Source of the DNA: Anaerorhabdus sp036641015
Lineage (GTDB): Bacteria; Bacillota_I; Bacilli_A; Erysipelotrichales; Erysipelotrichaceae
Assembly (NCBI RefSeq): GCF_036641015.1
Contig: NZ_JAVWFO010000015.1
Span: 1-34,531 of the forward strand
Direction of reading: 5' to 3'
DNA: 34,531 bases
The notes below the pieces were generated by a model. That model had not been told where the DNA came from. It did not search any database and saw nothing but the letters and a program-made list of their open reading frames with translations. How positions within the stretch are numbered: the first letter of the stretch is position 1; every line of letters begins with the position of its first letter. Positions 1-7,195 of the stretch are shown one piece after another. The translations under genes were made by a program, and so were the position numbers.

Positions 1-34
1 TAAAAAAAGTGTATTACTATTTCTAGTAATACAC
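1..34 (-). terminator. Rho-independent terminator of the PTS EIIBCD operon
   Basis: On the minus strand an 11-bp perfect stem (GTGTATTACTA / TAGTAATACAC, positions 34-24 and 19-9) closes a GAAA tetraloop and is followed by a run of seven T. It lies 37 bases past the stop codon of the EIID gene and closes the operon. Confidence 0.9.
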
Positions 35-70
35 CATTTATTTTTAATGAAGTTTAGGATTAAAATTAGA

Positions 71-955
71 TTAAGCGTGCCAAGGTACAGATATTAATGC
101 GTTGTAATTTGGTTGAGCCCAAATTCCGAACATACATCCAACAACACCAATTACAAGAAGTAATAGGATACATTTTGTTGGAGTCCAACCTTTTTTCTTA
201 ATTAGGAAATAGCACATTAATGTGAATCCTAATGGAATAAGAGCTGGTAAAATACCATTAATTAATCCTTGAAGATCGATAAAGTTTGCAGTTCCATCAG
301 CTGTAACACCATTTGGAATCATCATTCCTAATGAAGTTGCGCCATAGTTACAAGTTAATGCACCAACTACGAATACTCCTAGCATAGATGCAGCATGAGT
401 AAATTCACGAGCATTTTTAGTAAGTGTTTCGATAGCACCAGTACCTAATTTATAAGACCAGTTCATTAACCAGAAACGTAATCCCATTTGAACACCGAAA
501 GTGATGATGAAATAAAGGATAGGTCCAACAATACTTCCACCAATTGCCATATTAGCTGTAATACCAGCAGTAATAGGAACTAGTGTGAACCAGAACAATG
601 CATCACCAATACCACCTAAAGGTCCCATTGCAGCAACACGTACCGCACGGATTGAGTTGATATCAGCTTTTTGTTGTTCCATTGATAATACGATACCCAT
701 AACAAATGTTACTAAGAATGGGTGAGTGTTGAAGAATTCTAGGTTATGTCCCATAGAAGCAGATAAATCTTCTTTGTTTGTATGGATTGCTTCAAGCCCT
801 GGTAAAATACCCCATAACCAACCAGCAGCTTGCATTCTTTCATAGTTGAATGAAGCTTGTAAGTTAAGAGAACGCCAAACCATTTTGTTTAATGTTTTCT
901 TATCAAGAGGTTTAGCTGGCGTTAAATCTTTATAGTTTGTCATATTAGATGCCAT
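71..955 (-). CDS. PTS system, mannose/fructose/sorbose family, EIID component
   Basis: This is the EIID membrane subunit of a mannose-family phosphotransferase system. It works with EIIC to move the sugar across the membrane while EIIB phosphorylates it. The 294-residue protein shows the family pattern: an N-terminal cytoplasmic stretch with WRSLNLQASFNYERMQ, then GWLWGILPGL, then MGPLGGIGDALFW in the middle, and hydrophobic C-terminal segments. I place the start at 955, where GGAGG lies 8 bases upstream, rather than at an in-frame codon at 1027 inside the EIIC gene. The gene overlaps the EIIC 3' end by 11 bases, so the two are probably translationally coupled. EIID subunits do not reveal sugar specificity by eye. 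The agaS and nagA neighbours suggest an amino sugar such as N-acetylgalactosamine or N-acetylglucosamine. Confidence 0.93.
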   Translation of the reverse strand: MASNMTNYKDLTPAKPLDKKTLNKMVWRSLNLQASFNYERMQAAGWLWGILPGLEAIHTNKEDLSASMGHNLEFFNTHPFLVTFVMGIVLSMEQQKADINSIRAVRVAAMGPLGGIGDALFWFTLVPITAGITANMAIGGSIVGPILYFIITFGVQMGLRFWLMNWSYKLGTGAIETLTKNAREFTHAASMLGVFVVGALTCNYGATSLGMMIPNGVTADGTANFIDLQGLINGILPALIPLGFTLMCYFLIKKKGWTPTKCILLLLVIGVVGCMFGIWAQPNYNALISVPWHA

Positions 956-1745
956 CAGTTTCTCCTCCGTTTCCTGCTCCAGTTTGTGCTTTAATCTTAA
1001 TGTTTGTATTAAAGTCATAAAGAGCAATTGCAGCTCCGATGAATGCTACTAGTAATAAAGTAGCTCCAGCTGTAGCAGCAACATTTCCTAATAAAGCAGC
1101 TGCAGCGAATCCTGCGAAGTAAATACCCCACATATCGTTAGCAAGCATGATTTTAAGTAGAATAGCAAACCCTACATAACGCATCATACCACCAGCTGCT
1201 CCTAAACCAGCCATAAACCAGCTGAAGTTTTTAGAGAAAGCTTCTAGAGATGAACCAAGTGCAGTACCACCAACATAAGCAGCAACACCTAAAACAGCGA
1301 AGATACTTCCTAAGATAACCATTGAAGTTAAGTTAACTGCAGTGATTCCTTTAGGATCTGCATTTTCAGCAGCTTTATCAGCCTTAGCCATTAAACCAGA
1401 CATGATAGTGAATGTTAATGTAACTGTATATTGTCCGAATACTGCGAAAATAACAGCTGTTCCTAAAGCTTGGTCTGTAGGTAATCCTGCTTTAACAGCG
1501 AAGATCATTGCTACAATTCCACCTAGTACGGCATTTGGAGGTTGAGCTCCACCGACTGGCATGTTACCAACCATCATTAATTCATACGTACCACCAATTA
1601 CAAGTCCTGTATTAAGGTCTCCAAGAATAAGACCGATAATAGGGCAAGCAATAATTGGACGGTATAGTAATTCAGTTAATGAGAATTGGTCAATCGCAAA
1701 TATAAATGTTACGACTGCAAGTAATACGATTTGAATTACGTCCAT
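945..1745 (-). CDS. PTS system, mannose/fructose/sorbose family, EIIC component
   Basis: This is the EIIC sugar-translocating subunit, 266 residues, strongly hydrophobic, with about six to eight membrane segments. Family signatures are visible: an N-terminal hydrophobic helix ending in FAIDQF, LLYRPIIACPIIGLILGDL, then GGTYELMMVGNMPVGGAQPPN, which is the typical conserved loop of the ManY/AgaC family. GGAGG sits 6 bases before the ATG at 1745. It is the middle gene of the B-C-D operon, starting 24 bases after the EIIB stop and overlapping the EIID start. The short charged tail after the last helix is normal for the family. Function as a PTS permease is clear. The substrate is inferred only from the neighbouring amino-sugar genes. 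Confidence 0.94.
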   Translation of the reverse strand: MDVIQIVLLAVVTFIFAIDQFSLTELLYRPIIACPIIGLILGDLNTGLVIGGTYELMMVGNMPVGGAQPPNAVLGGIVAMIFAVKAGLPTDQALGTAVIFAVFGQYTVTLTFTIMSGLMAKADKAAENADPKGITAVNLTSMVILGSIFAVLGVAAYVGGTALGSSLEAFSKNFSWFMAGLGAAGGMMRYVGFAILLKIMLANDMWGIYFAGFAAAALLGNVAATAGATLLLVAFIGAAIALYDFNTNIKIKAQTGAGNGGETDGI

Positions 1746-1769
1746 TTTATCCTCCTATATTAGATAATT

Positions 1770-2246
1770 TTATTTAAATAATTTTGATACGTCTTCAGTA
1801 CCTTCTTGTGGAACTTTACGAATTTCAAGTTCAACTCCAAGTTCTTGAAGTTTTTTGAAAGCAGCTACATCTGCATCATCTACTGCAACAGTTGTTGCAA
1901 CTTGACGTTTACCATCAGCCATATGCATGTTTCCAATGTTTAACTTTTTGATAGGAACTCCTCCCTCAACAAGTGTTAGAACATCTTTTGGCGATTCACA
2001 AACGATAAAGATTTTTTGTGCATCTGAAGCTTTTTGAATTGTGTCAATAGTTTTTTGCAAAGTCCAATATCTTGTTTGCGCATAACTAGGTGCAGCCATA
2101 TCCATTAATCCTTGACGGAATGTGTTGCCTGCAACGTCGTCATTAGCAACAAGAATTAAGTTAGCACCGATGCTTCCGCACCATTGAGTTGCCACTTGAC
2201 CATGAATTAAACGATTGTCAATTCTTGTTAGTACAATATTTGGCAT
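1770..2246 (-). CDS. PTS system, mannose/fructose/sorbose family, EIIB component
   Basis: This cytoplasmic EIIB takes phosphate from EIIA and hands it to the incoming sugar. The 158-residue protein begins MPNIVLTRIDNRLIHGQV. His15 in RLIHGQV is the expected phosphorylation site, and the flanking Arg and Gly-Gln are conserved in the family. I chose the ATG at 2246 because EIIB proteins start right before this motif, and AAGGA lies about 9 bases upstream. An in-frame ATG at 2279, also with a purine-rich upstream stretch, would add 11 residues (start MHSKNEGKDEK) and cannot be fully excluded. It is the first gene of the operon, behind a promoter with a cre-like site, so its expression is probably under carbon-catabolite control. 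EIIA is encoded elsewhere (3641-4075). Confidence 0.94.
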   Translation of the reverse strand: MPNIVLTRIDNRLIHGQVATQWCGSIGANLILVANDDVAGNTFRQGLMDMAAPSYAQTRYWTLQKTIDTIQKASDAQKIFIVCESPKDVLTLVEGGVPIKKLNIGNMHMADGKRQVATTVAVDDADVAAFKKLQELGVELEIRKVPQEGTEDVSKLFK

Positions 2247-2296
2247 TTTTTCATCCTTCCCTTCATTTTTAGAATGCATCTATCCCCTTCCCAAGA

Positions 2297-2310
2297 AGTA
2301 AACGCTTTCT
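2297..2310. promoter_or_regulatory. cre-like operator (CcpA site) in front of the PTS operon
   Basis: AGTAAACGCTTTCT matches the Gram-positive cre consensus TGWAANCGNTNWCA at 12 of 14 positions, missing only the two outer bases, and it is nearly palindromic around CG. It lies just downstream of the -10 box at 2319-2324, so CcpA bound here would sit on the transcription start of the EIIB gene. No experiment is implied; the call rests on the motif and its placement. Confidence 0.7.
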
Positions 2311-2360
2311 ATGTTTTCATTATAGTTCAATTCACATAGAAATGTTTTATAATTTTCAAT
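2311..2360 (-). repeat. Direct repeats around the PTS promoter, candidate regulator site
   Basis: On the minus strand two similar elements follow each other: ATTGAAAATTATAAAACAT (2360-2342) and ATTGAACTATAATGAAAACAT (2331-2311). They share ATTGAA on the left and AAAACAT on the right, and the right ends are 31 bases apart, about three helical turns. The second copy contains the -10 box. They may be half-sites for the AraC-type regulator encoded next door, but AT-rich chance similarity is possible. Confidence 0.35.
2319..2324 (-). promoter_or_regulatory. -10 box of the EIIB-EIIC-EIID operon
   Basis: A perfect TATAAT (minus strand) lies 73 bases before the EIIB start. No good -35 box is found at 16-18 bases upstream, which would fit a promoter that needs an activator. 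The 5' leader would be about 65 bases and would carry the cre-like site at its beginning. Confidence 0.55.
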
Positions 2361-2433
2361 ATTGGATTTGCACTTTTTAGTATTAATTTTCAAATAATGT
2401 AACGAATTGTGATGATTTTGTGAAAAACTAGTG

Positions 2434-2439
2434 TATAAT
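2434..2439 (+). promoter_or_regulatory. -10 box for the AraC-type regulator gene
   Basis: TATAAT lies 16 bases before the ATG at 2456. There is no convincing -35 at the usual distance; the best TTGTGA is 21 bases away. The transcript would start about 10 bases before the start codon, leaving just enough room for the AGGTGAT ribosome site. Confidence 0.45.
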
Positions 2440-2455
2440 TCAATTAGGTGATGAT

Positions 2456-3619
2456 ATGTATAATAAAACAACTAGCGCTTATTTCTTAAAATATGGAAAA
2501 ATCACAGATTCATTTCGTGACCATAAAGAATTTAAAAAGAAAACAATTAGGATTACAGATAAAAAAGTTGCATCATTAACAATGTATGATCAACCGGTTT
2601 ATGTTGAAATGGTTGATGGTATGGCAATAATCGTTATTGCTGATGCAGATCAAAACTTTGAACATCAGCTTTTTGTAATCCACCGTAATTTTAAAGTTTA
2701 TCCCGATCAACATTTTTCGTTTATTACGCTTACTTCTTCGTCTACAATCAATCTATATATGAATCCAAACACTAGGCGTAGATCTCAAGATATCAATAAA
2801 CCAATTGTTTATGAACCAATTAGACCTAATTTAATGATAAGTGAAATTTGTGCATATTATTATATGGTTAAATCTCCTGGTTATAAATTTTTTGGTGAAT
2901 CACATCGTTATTTTGAGCTATCATTTGTGGATTCAGGAACATTGGAAACTAATGTTGAAGGCGTTGAATTTACGCTAAATAACTATGATTTACTTCTTTA
3001 CGGTCCAAATCAGTACCATACACAAGAAATAAAATCAAATGAGCCTTGCAGTTATTTAACAATAATATTTGAATCAGACATTAAAGATTATGCCTCAATT
3101 ATTAATCGCGTATTCCATTGTCCTAGAGAGTACTATCAAATTTTAGATAAGTTTGTAAAGATGACTACATCCCCTTTACCTTATGCAAAAGATTTAATGA
3201 TCTCTTTTATTCAAGAATTAATATTACATTTATTACAATACGATTTAGAGGAACACATAACTAAACCCTCTACTCCGATACATCAACATTTTGAAAATGA
3301 ATTATTGGAAGAAATACTAGCTTACATTAATGAGAAAATCTACGAACCATTACCTGTTGATGAAATCTGTGACCATTTTTCAATAAGTCGCTCAAGTTTA
3401 CAAAATTTATTCAGAGACAATTTAAAAGTTGCTCCTAAACAGTATATTAACGAAGCAAAACTCGCTAAGAGCAAAGTATTAATAAAGAAATCTGAAAATA
3501 CCATAAGTGAAATTTCATCGATGCTTGGATTTAACTCTATCCATTACTTTTCAAGGAAGTTTACCCATCGTTATAACATTACACCTAGTGAGTATGCTAA
3601 AAAAATCTATGAAGACTAA
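2456..3619 (+). CDS. AraC-family transcriptional regulator of the amino-sugar locus
   Basis: The 387-residue protein has three parts. Residues 1 to about 130 are an N-terminal region with no motif I recognise. Residues about 140-200 look like a cupin sensor (GESHRYFELSFVDSGTLETN, then LLLYGPNQYHTQ). Residues about 285-387 are a typical AraC/XylS DNA-binding domain with two helix-turn-helix units: PLPVDEICDHFSISRSSLQNLFRD, then TISEISSMLGFNSIHYFSRKF followed by the closing TPSEY motif. AGGTG precedes the ATG. The gene is transcribed away from the PTS operon and toward the EIIA gene, and ends in a shared bidirectional terminator. Its position between the two arms of the locus makes it the likely local regulator. 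The inducer, probably an amino sugar or its phosphate, is inferred. The long N-terminal part ahead of the cupin is unusual for simple AraC regulators of about 290 residues. Confidence 0.88.
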   Translation: MYNKTTSAYFLKYGKITDSFRDHKEFKKKTIRITDKKVASLTMYDQPVYVEMVDGMAIIVIADADQNFEHQLFVIHRNFKVYPDQHFSFITLTSSSTINLYMNPNTRRRSQDINKPIVYEPIRPNLMISEICAYYYMVKSPGYKFFGESHRYFELSFVDSGTLETNVEGVEFTLNNYDLLLYGPNQYHTQEIKSNEPCSYLTIIFESDIKDYASIINRVFHCPREYYQILDKFVKMTTSPLPYAKDLMISFIQELILHLLQYDLEEHITKPSTPIHQHFENELLEEILAYINEKIYEPLPVDEICDHFSISRSSLQNLFRDNLKVAPKQYINEAKLAKSKVLIKKSENTISEISSMLGFNSIHYFSRKFTHRYNITPSEYAKKIYED

Positions 3620-3642
3620 AAAAAGAGCTTACGCTCTTTTTT
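3619..3642. terminator. Bidirectional terminator between the AraC regulator and EIIA
   Basis: A perfect 10-bp palindrome (AAAAAAGAGC / GCTCTTTTTT) with loop TTAC sits between the two convergent genes. It overlaps the last base of the regulator stop codon and the first bases of the EIIA stop codon, and has T-runs in both directions. Confidence 0.88.
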
Positions 3643-4075
3643 AAATTCCGTCTCCGTCGACTACTTCTTCAACTCTTTCAACGTATGTATACTTAATAAC
3701 TTGATCTTTACCAGTATTAACTATCATATCTGCTAAAGCATCAACATCTTCCATAAATCCTCTAGCCATTGAAGATTCAACAATCATTCCTAGGTTTGTT
3801 CCACCAAGAACAACAATCTTTTCTTTTCTTTTCATAGAGATTTCTACAGATGTTTTAAATGGTGATCCACCAACTAAATCTGTAAACATCATAATTCCAG
3901 AACATCCTGCTAATTTTTCAATTGCATTGTTTAAATTTCTTTCTAAATCTTCTACTGAATCTTCTTGAACAAAGTCAACTGCTTCATAATTTTCTGGTTG
4001 TCCAGCAATTAGTTTAACTGAACTGCTTAAACCAGTAGCAAAGTTACCATGTCCTGTAATAATTATTCCTATCAT
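3641..4075 (-). CDS. PTS system, mannose-family EIIA component
   Basis: This EIIA receives phosphate from HPr and passes it to EIIB. The 144-residue protein opens MIGIIITGHGNFATGL; His9 in the GHG motif is the expected phosphorylation site. FTDLVGGSPF is the second family signature. I place the start at the ATG 4075, which has GGAGG 7 bases upstream; an in-frame TTG at 4078 lies too close to that site. The gene begins 11 bases after the agaS stop, so it is in an operon with agaS and apart from the BCD genes. In many PTS loci of this family EIIA is encoded with its partners; here it is split off behind the regulator gene. The C-terminal tail is acidic (EEVVDGDG). Confidence 0.93.
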   Translation of the reverse strand: MIGIIITGHGNFATGLSSSVKLIAGQPENYEAVDFVQEDSVEDLERNLNNAIEKLAGCSGIMMFTDLVGGSPFKTSVEISMKRKEKIVVLGGTNLGMIVESSMARGFMEDVDALADMIVNTGKDQVIKYTYVERVEEVVDGDGI

Positions 4076-4086
4076 CAAATTTCCTC

Positions 4087-5259
4087 CTATTTAGAATATG
4101 GATATAGAGTTACACCTTTTACTACACGGTTAACTTCTCCACTTGGACATGGATTGTCTGGTGTAATATTTAATGCTAATGATTTAAATAATGCAACAAT
4201 TTGTGCAACAACAATATACTCTAATCCTAGATAAATATTATCATGTTTTTCACCATTATAGCAATAATAGAAATCTACTAACTCTTTAACTTCTTCACAA
4301 GCTGTGTTACATACTGCGAAAATTTTGTTTCCTTTACGTTGAGAACTCATTTCTTTGATTAAGTCAATTTCATATTGACGAGTGTATGCTTCATCACTTA
4401 AGTAGATAACTGTTAATGTGTCGTTATTAATAATTGATTTAGGACCATGTCTAAATCCTAGAGGTGTATCATACATTGTAACAACTTGCCCAGCTGTTAA
4501 TTCAAGCATTTTTAACGCTGATTCTTGAGCAATTCCTTTAAGCGCATTGCTTCCTAAGTAAACAATACGTTTGAAGTCATAGCTATTTACTACATCTACA
4601 CATGCAGTAAAGTCTGTTTCAACCATTTTGCTAGTTGTTTTAATAATTGATTCAACTTCTTTTGCAACAGCATCTAAATTATCTAAGCTAAAGCTTAATA
4701 ATGTAGCTAGGTACATATTAGAGAATGATGAAGTCATCGCAAATGATTGGTCATGAGTTTCATCAGTTAAGTTAATTGCTAAACAATTTGATTTTCCTTC
4801 AGCACGTTTAGATAAAGCTCCATTTTTGTTACAAGTAACAAATAAATGATAAACATTGTCTGTAACAGCTTCAACAGCATCTACTGCACCAATTGATTCA
4901 GGTGAGTTTCCAGAACGTCCAAAACTAATTAATAATGTTGGCTTAGTACGTGAAATATAGTTTTCTGGTGTAGCTGTAATATCTGTAGTAGCATATGACT
5001 TTGTTTTAAAGTTTGTGCATTTGTTTAAGTAAGAAAACAAAGTATTTCCAACAAATTCACTTGTACCAGCTCCAGTTAAAATTATATCGTAATCTGGTTG
5101 TGATGTTACTTGTTTAAGGAATGCTTCAATTTCCCCCTTCATAGTCTTTACTTGGTTTATTGTCTTTTCCCAAGTTGCAGGTTGTTGATTAATTTCTGTT
5201 GCTGTAAATGTTGCTGATTTTGATTGTAAATCTTCTGTTGATAATCCAAATATTGTCAT
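4087..5259 (-). CDS. agaS: AgaS-type SIS-domain aminosugar-phosphate deaminase/isomerase
   Basis: AgaS enzymes deaminate and isomerise an amino-hexose 6-phosphate (galactosamine-6-phosphate to tagatose-6-phosphate in the studied members). The 390-residue protein has two SIS domains. The first carries TGAGTSEFVGN and SFGRSGNSPES, which bind the phosphosugar; the second carries YLGSNALKGIAQESALKMLE and the family hallmark YDTPLGFRHGPKS. Length and motifs fit the AgaS family rather than GlmS, since no glutaminase domain is present. GGAGG precedes the ATG at 5259. The gene is divergent from nagA and followed closely by the PTS EIIA gene. Together with NagA it would convert imported N-acetylhexosamine-6-phosphate into a ketose phosphate. 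Whether the preferred epimer is galacto or gluco cannot be read from the sequence. No nagB, tagatose-6-phosphate kinase or aldolase is in the window. Confidence 0.9.
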   Translation of the reverse strand: MTIFGLSTEDLQSKSATFTATEINQQPATWEKTINQVKTMKGEIEAFLKQVTSQPDYDIILTGAGTSEFVGNTLFSYLNKCTNFKTKSYATTDITATPENYISRTKPTLLISFGRSGNSPESIGAVDAVEAVTDNVYHLFVTCNKNGALSKRAEGKSNCLAINLTDETHDQSFAMTSSFSNMYLATLLSFSLDNLDAVAKEVESIIKTTSKMVETDFTACVDVVNSYDFKRIVYLGSNALKGIAQESALKMLELTAGQVVTMYDTPLGFRHGPKSIINNDTLTVIYLSDEAYTRQYEIDLIKEMSSQRKGNKIFAVCNTACEEVKELVDFYYCYNGEKHDNIYLGLEYIVVAQIVALFKSLALNITPDNPCPSGEVNRVVKGVTLYPYSK

Positions 5260-5285
5260 AAAGTACCCTCCTCTTTTACATCCTC

Positions 5286-5314
5286 ATTATATGCATCCTT
5301 TATTTAAAGTACAA
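5286..5314 (-). promoter_or_regulatory. Promoter of agaS and the EIIA gene
   Basis: Minus-strand TTGTAC and TATAAT are separated by 17 bases, and the -10 box is perfect. It ends 27 bases before the agaS ATG, leaving a short leader with the GGAGG site. Confidence 0.6.
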
Positions 5315-5319
5315 CATTT

Positions 5320-5353
5320 TAGTTAAAACATATAATTTCATTGTTAAAAAGTA
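5320..5353 (+). repeat. 21-bp-spaced direct repeat between agaS and nagA, candidate operator
   Basis: TAGTTAAAACATA (5320-5332) and TTGTTAAAAAGTA (5341-5353) match at 10 of 13 positions and begin 21 bases apart, which puts them on the same face of the DNA. They sit between the divergent agaS and nagA promoters. AraC-type regulators often bind tandem half-sites with this spacing, and the AAAACAT core also occurs in the repeats at the EIIB promoter. The regulator assignment is inference. Confidence 0.4.
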
Positions 5354-5359
5354 TAAACA

Positions 5360-5388
5360 TAGACTTTCAAAATGAACTAAAATATAAT
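5360..5388 (+). promoter_or_regulatory. Promoter of nagA
   Basis: TAGACT and TATAAT are separated by 17 bases. The -10 box is perfect and the -35 box matches TTGACA at four positions. It ends 25 bases before the nagA start codon, with AGGAGGAT in between. Confidence 0.65.
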
Positions 5389-5413
5389 TAAGTTAATAAA
5401 AGGAGGATTACTT

Positions 5414-6553
5414 ATGATTATTCAAAGTAAGAGAGTTTGGGTTTCAGGCCAATTTATCCCAGCTCAAATAGAAATTAACAATAACAAAATAGCGGCTGTA
5501 TTACCTCATGGTTCAAAACCAGTTGACAAAGACTATCAAGAAAAGAGAATTGTACCAGGTTTCTTAGATATCCACTGTCATGGAGCATATGGCTTTGATA
5601 CTAATGATGCAAATGAAGAAGGACTTCGTAACTGGCTTAAAAACATTCCTAATGAAGGAGTAACAGGTTTATGTCCAACTACTATCACTCAAAGTGTCGA
5701 TGTTTTAACTGGTGCAGTAAAAAATGTTGCTCAAGTTGTTGATAGCGGATATGAAGGTGCAGAAATTCTAGGCATCCACTTTGAAGGCCCTTATCTAGAC
5801 ATGCACTATAAAGGTGCTCAACCTGAACAATATATCGTTCCTCCAACAGTTGAACAATTTAAAGAATACCAAAAAGCCGCAAATGGCTTAATCAAAATCA
5901 TTACTCTAGCAACCGAAACAGATAAAGACTTTGAATTAACTCACTACTGCAGTGAAAATGATGTAGTAGTAAGTATTGGTCATAGTGCTGCTACTTATGA
6001 AGAAGCATTAATGGCTGTAGCAAATGGCGCTAAATCAATGACTCATATTTACAATGGTATGTCACCATTTAATCATAGAAGTAATGGTCTTGTTGGTGCG
6101 GCATTTAGATTTAGAGATGTATTTGGAGAAGTAATTTGTGATGGTAATCACTCTACTCCAGCTGCATTAAACATTTTATTTAACTCTAAGGGTAGAGATT
6201 ATACAATTATGGTATCTGATGCATTAATGGCTAAAGGATCTCCAGCAGGAAGTAAATTTATTTTTGGTGGTAATGAAATTGAAATTTACCCTGATGGAAG
6301 TGCTCACTTAACTGCAACAAAAGGTTTAGCTGGAAGTACATTAAAGCTAAACGAAGGTCTAAAAGTATTAGTAGAATTAGCACAAATTCCGTTTGATGCT
6401 GCACTAAATGCTTGTACTTTAAATCCAGCTCGTTTATTGAAGATTGACGATCATAAAGGTAAAATTTGTTCAGGCTATGATGCTGACATGGTTGTCCTAA
6501 ATGATGACTATTCAGTTGAACAAACATATTGCAGAGGTAAAGAAAGCTTATAG
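5414..6553 (+). CDS. nagA: N-acetylhexosamine-6-phosphate deacetylase (NagA/AgaA)
   Basis: The enzyme removes the acetyl group from N-acetylglucosamine-6-phosphate or its galacto epimer in the cytoplasm. The 379-residue amidohydrolase shows all metal-site motifs in order: HCHG (His54, His56), HFEGPYL (Glu124), GHSAATYEEA (His190), THIYNGMSPFNHR (His211) and VSDALMAKG (Asp269, catalytic acid/base). Having both N-terminal histidines suggests the two-metal type known from Bacillus rather than the single-metal E. coli type. AGGAGGAT lies before the ATG. It is transcribed divergently from agaS with a possible shared operator. The product would feed AgaS directly. No clear terminator follows; the next gene starts 54 bases on and may be partly co-transcribed. 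Galacto versus gluco specificity (AgaA or NagA) remains open. Confidence 0.93.
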   Translation: MIIQSKRVWVSGQFIPAQIEINNNKIAAVLPHGSKPVDKDYQEKRIVPGFLDIHCHGAYGFDTNDANEEGLRNWLKNIPNEGVTGLCPTTITQSVDVLTGAVKNVAQVVDSGYEGAEILGIHFEGPYLDMHYKGAQPEQYIVPPTVEQFKEYQKAANGLIKIITLATETDKDFELTHYCSENDVVVSIGHSAATYEEALMAVANGAKSMTHIYNGMSPFNHRSNGLVGAAFRFRDVFGEVICDGNHSTPAALNILFNSKGRDYTIMVSDALMAKGSPAGSKFIFGGNEIEIYPDGSAHLTATKGLAGSTLKLNEGLKVLVELAQIPFDAALNACTLNPARLLKIDDHKGKICSGYDADMVVLNDDYSVEQTYCRGKESL

Positions 6554-6582
6554 CCCTTTTCATTTTAACTATTTTAAAGTAT

Positions 6583-6588
6583 TATAAT
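6583..6588 (+). promoter_or_regulatory. Possible -10 box for the 177-residue membrane protein
   Basis: A perfect TATAAT lies 19 bases before the start codon, followed by CGGAGGAAAG. The matching -35 position (TCATTT) is poor, so transcription may also come from nagA. Confidence 0.35.
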
Positions 6589-6607
6589 AAGGTACGGAGG
6601 AAAGTAA

Positions 6608-7141
6608 ATGACTACGAGTAGAAAAAAAATCATTGTTTCTGGAAGAAATATTTACCAAGACGAAAAAGGAAGAAATATTTTATATAACAAGAATTCAGGT
6701 GTTGGTTACCTCATTCAAGAAAAGGATGAGAAGAACTATAACATGTATAAAAACCGTTATATATTTGTAATTGTTGGTGTTATTTTAGCAACTAACTTCT
6801 TGGCTAACGTTTGGATTTGTTTAGCATTTGGACTTATTGCATTAGCAATATTGGAGTATCGTTACCGTAAAGTATTTATTCCTACCCTAGTACAAATAAC
6901 TAACTTCAAACCTTATGAAAATTTAACATATATTGATCAAATAGTTAAAAACGCTGAACCAAATAAGATTTTATTATCTGGAATATTATATGTTGCATTT
7001 GCAATATTGTTAGTAATTAACGGCATAGAAATGAAATTATCAACCGCATTAATGATAGGCAACATTGTTATTGCATGTGGTTCTATCGTATTCGCAGGTA
7101 TTCATTTCATAGCTTTTGCTAGAATGAAAAAAGCAAAATAA
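6608..7141 (+). CDS. Membrane protein of unknown function (four predicted helices)
   Basis: I do not recognise this 177-residue protein. Residues 1 to about 48 are charged and hydrophilic (SRKKIIVSGRNIYQDEKGRN, then KDEKNYNMYKNRY) and probably cytoplasmic. Two adjacent membrane segments follow at about 49-83, then a linker with LVQITNFKPYENLTYIDQIVKN, and two more segments at about 120-170. It ends in a basic tail, RMKKAK. A good GGAGG site precedes the ATG. The gene lies between nagA and a convergent DUF4870-type gene and ends in a strong bidirectional terminator. Nothing in the sequence links it to amino-sugar metabolism except position, so I make no functional call. Confidence 0.75.
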   Translation: MTTSRKKIIVSGRNIYQDEKGRNILYNKNSGVGYLIQEKDEKNYNMYKNRYIFVIVGVILATNFLANVWICLAFGLIALAILEYRYRKVFIPTLVQITNFKPYENLTYIDQIVKNAEPNKILLSGILYVAFAILLVINGIEMKLSTALMIGNIVIACGSIVFAGIHFIAFARMKKAK

Positions 7142-7149
7142 ACATAATA

Positions 7150-7185
7150 AAACGATGATTTAGAGTAATCTTTAAATCATCGTTT
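7150..7185. terminator. Bidirectional terminator between convergent membrane-protein genes
   Basis: A 13-bp perfect stem (AAACGATGATTTA at 7150-7162 with TAAATCATCGTTT at 7173-7185) has T-rich tracts on both strands and serves both the gene ending at 7141 and the one ending at 7196. Confidence 0.9.
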
Positions 7186-7195
7186 TTATTTTGTA

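Noticed and set aside
956..1027. Longer N-terminus for EIID
   Set aside because: The extra 24 codons overlap EIIC, and GGAGG precedes the ATG at 955.
2280..2471. Minus-strand reading frame of 63 codons before the EIIB gene
   Set aside because: It covers the promoter, cre-like site and start of the AraC gene, has no ribosome site and encodes low-complexity Tyr/Asn-rich text.
4076..4078. TTG as a start codon for EIIA
   Set aside because: The following ATG at 4075 has the better distance from GGAGG; the TTG lies only 4 bases from it.
6258..6563. Minus-strand 101-codon frame opposite the end of nagA
   Set aside because: Shadow of a well-supported gene; the text is Leu/His-rich without family features.
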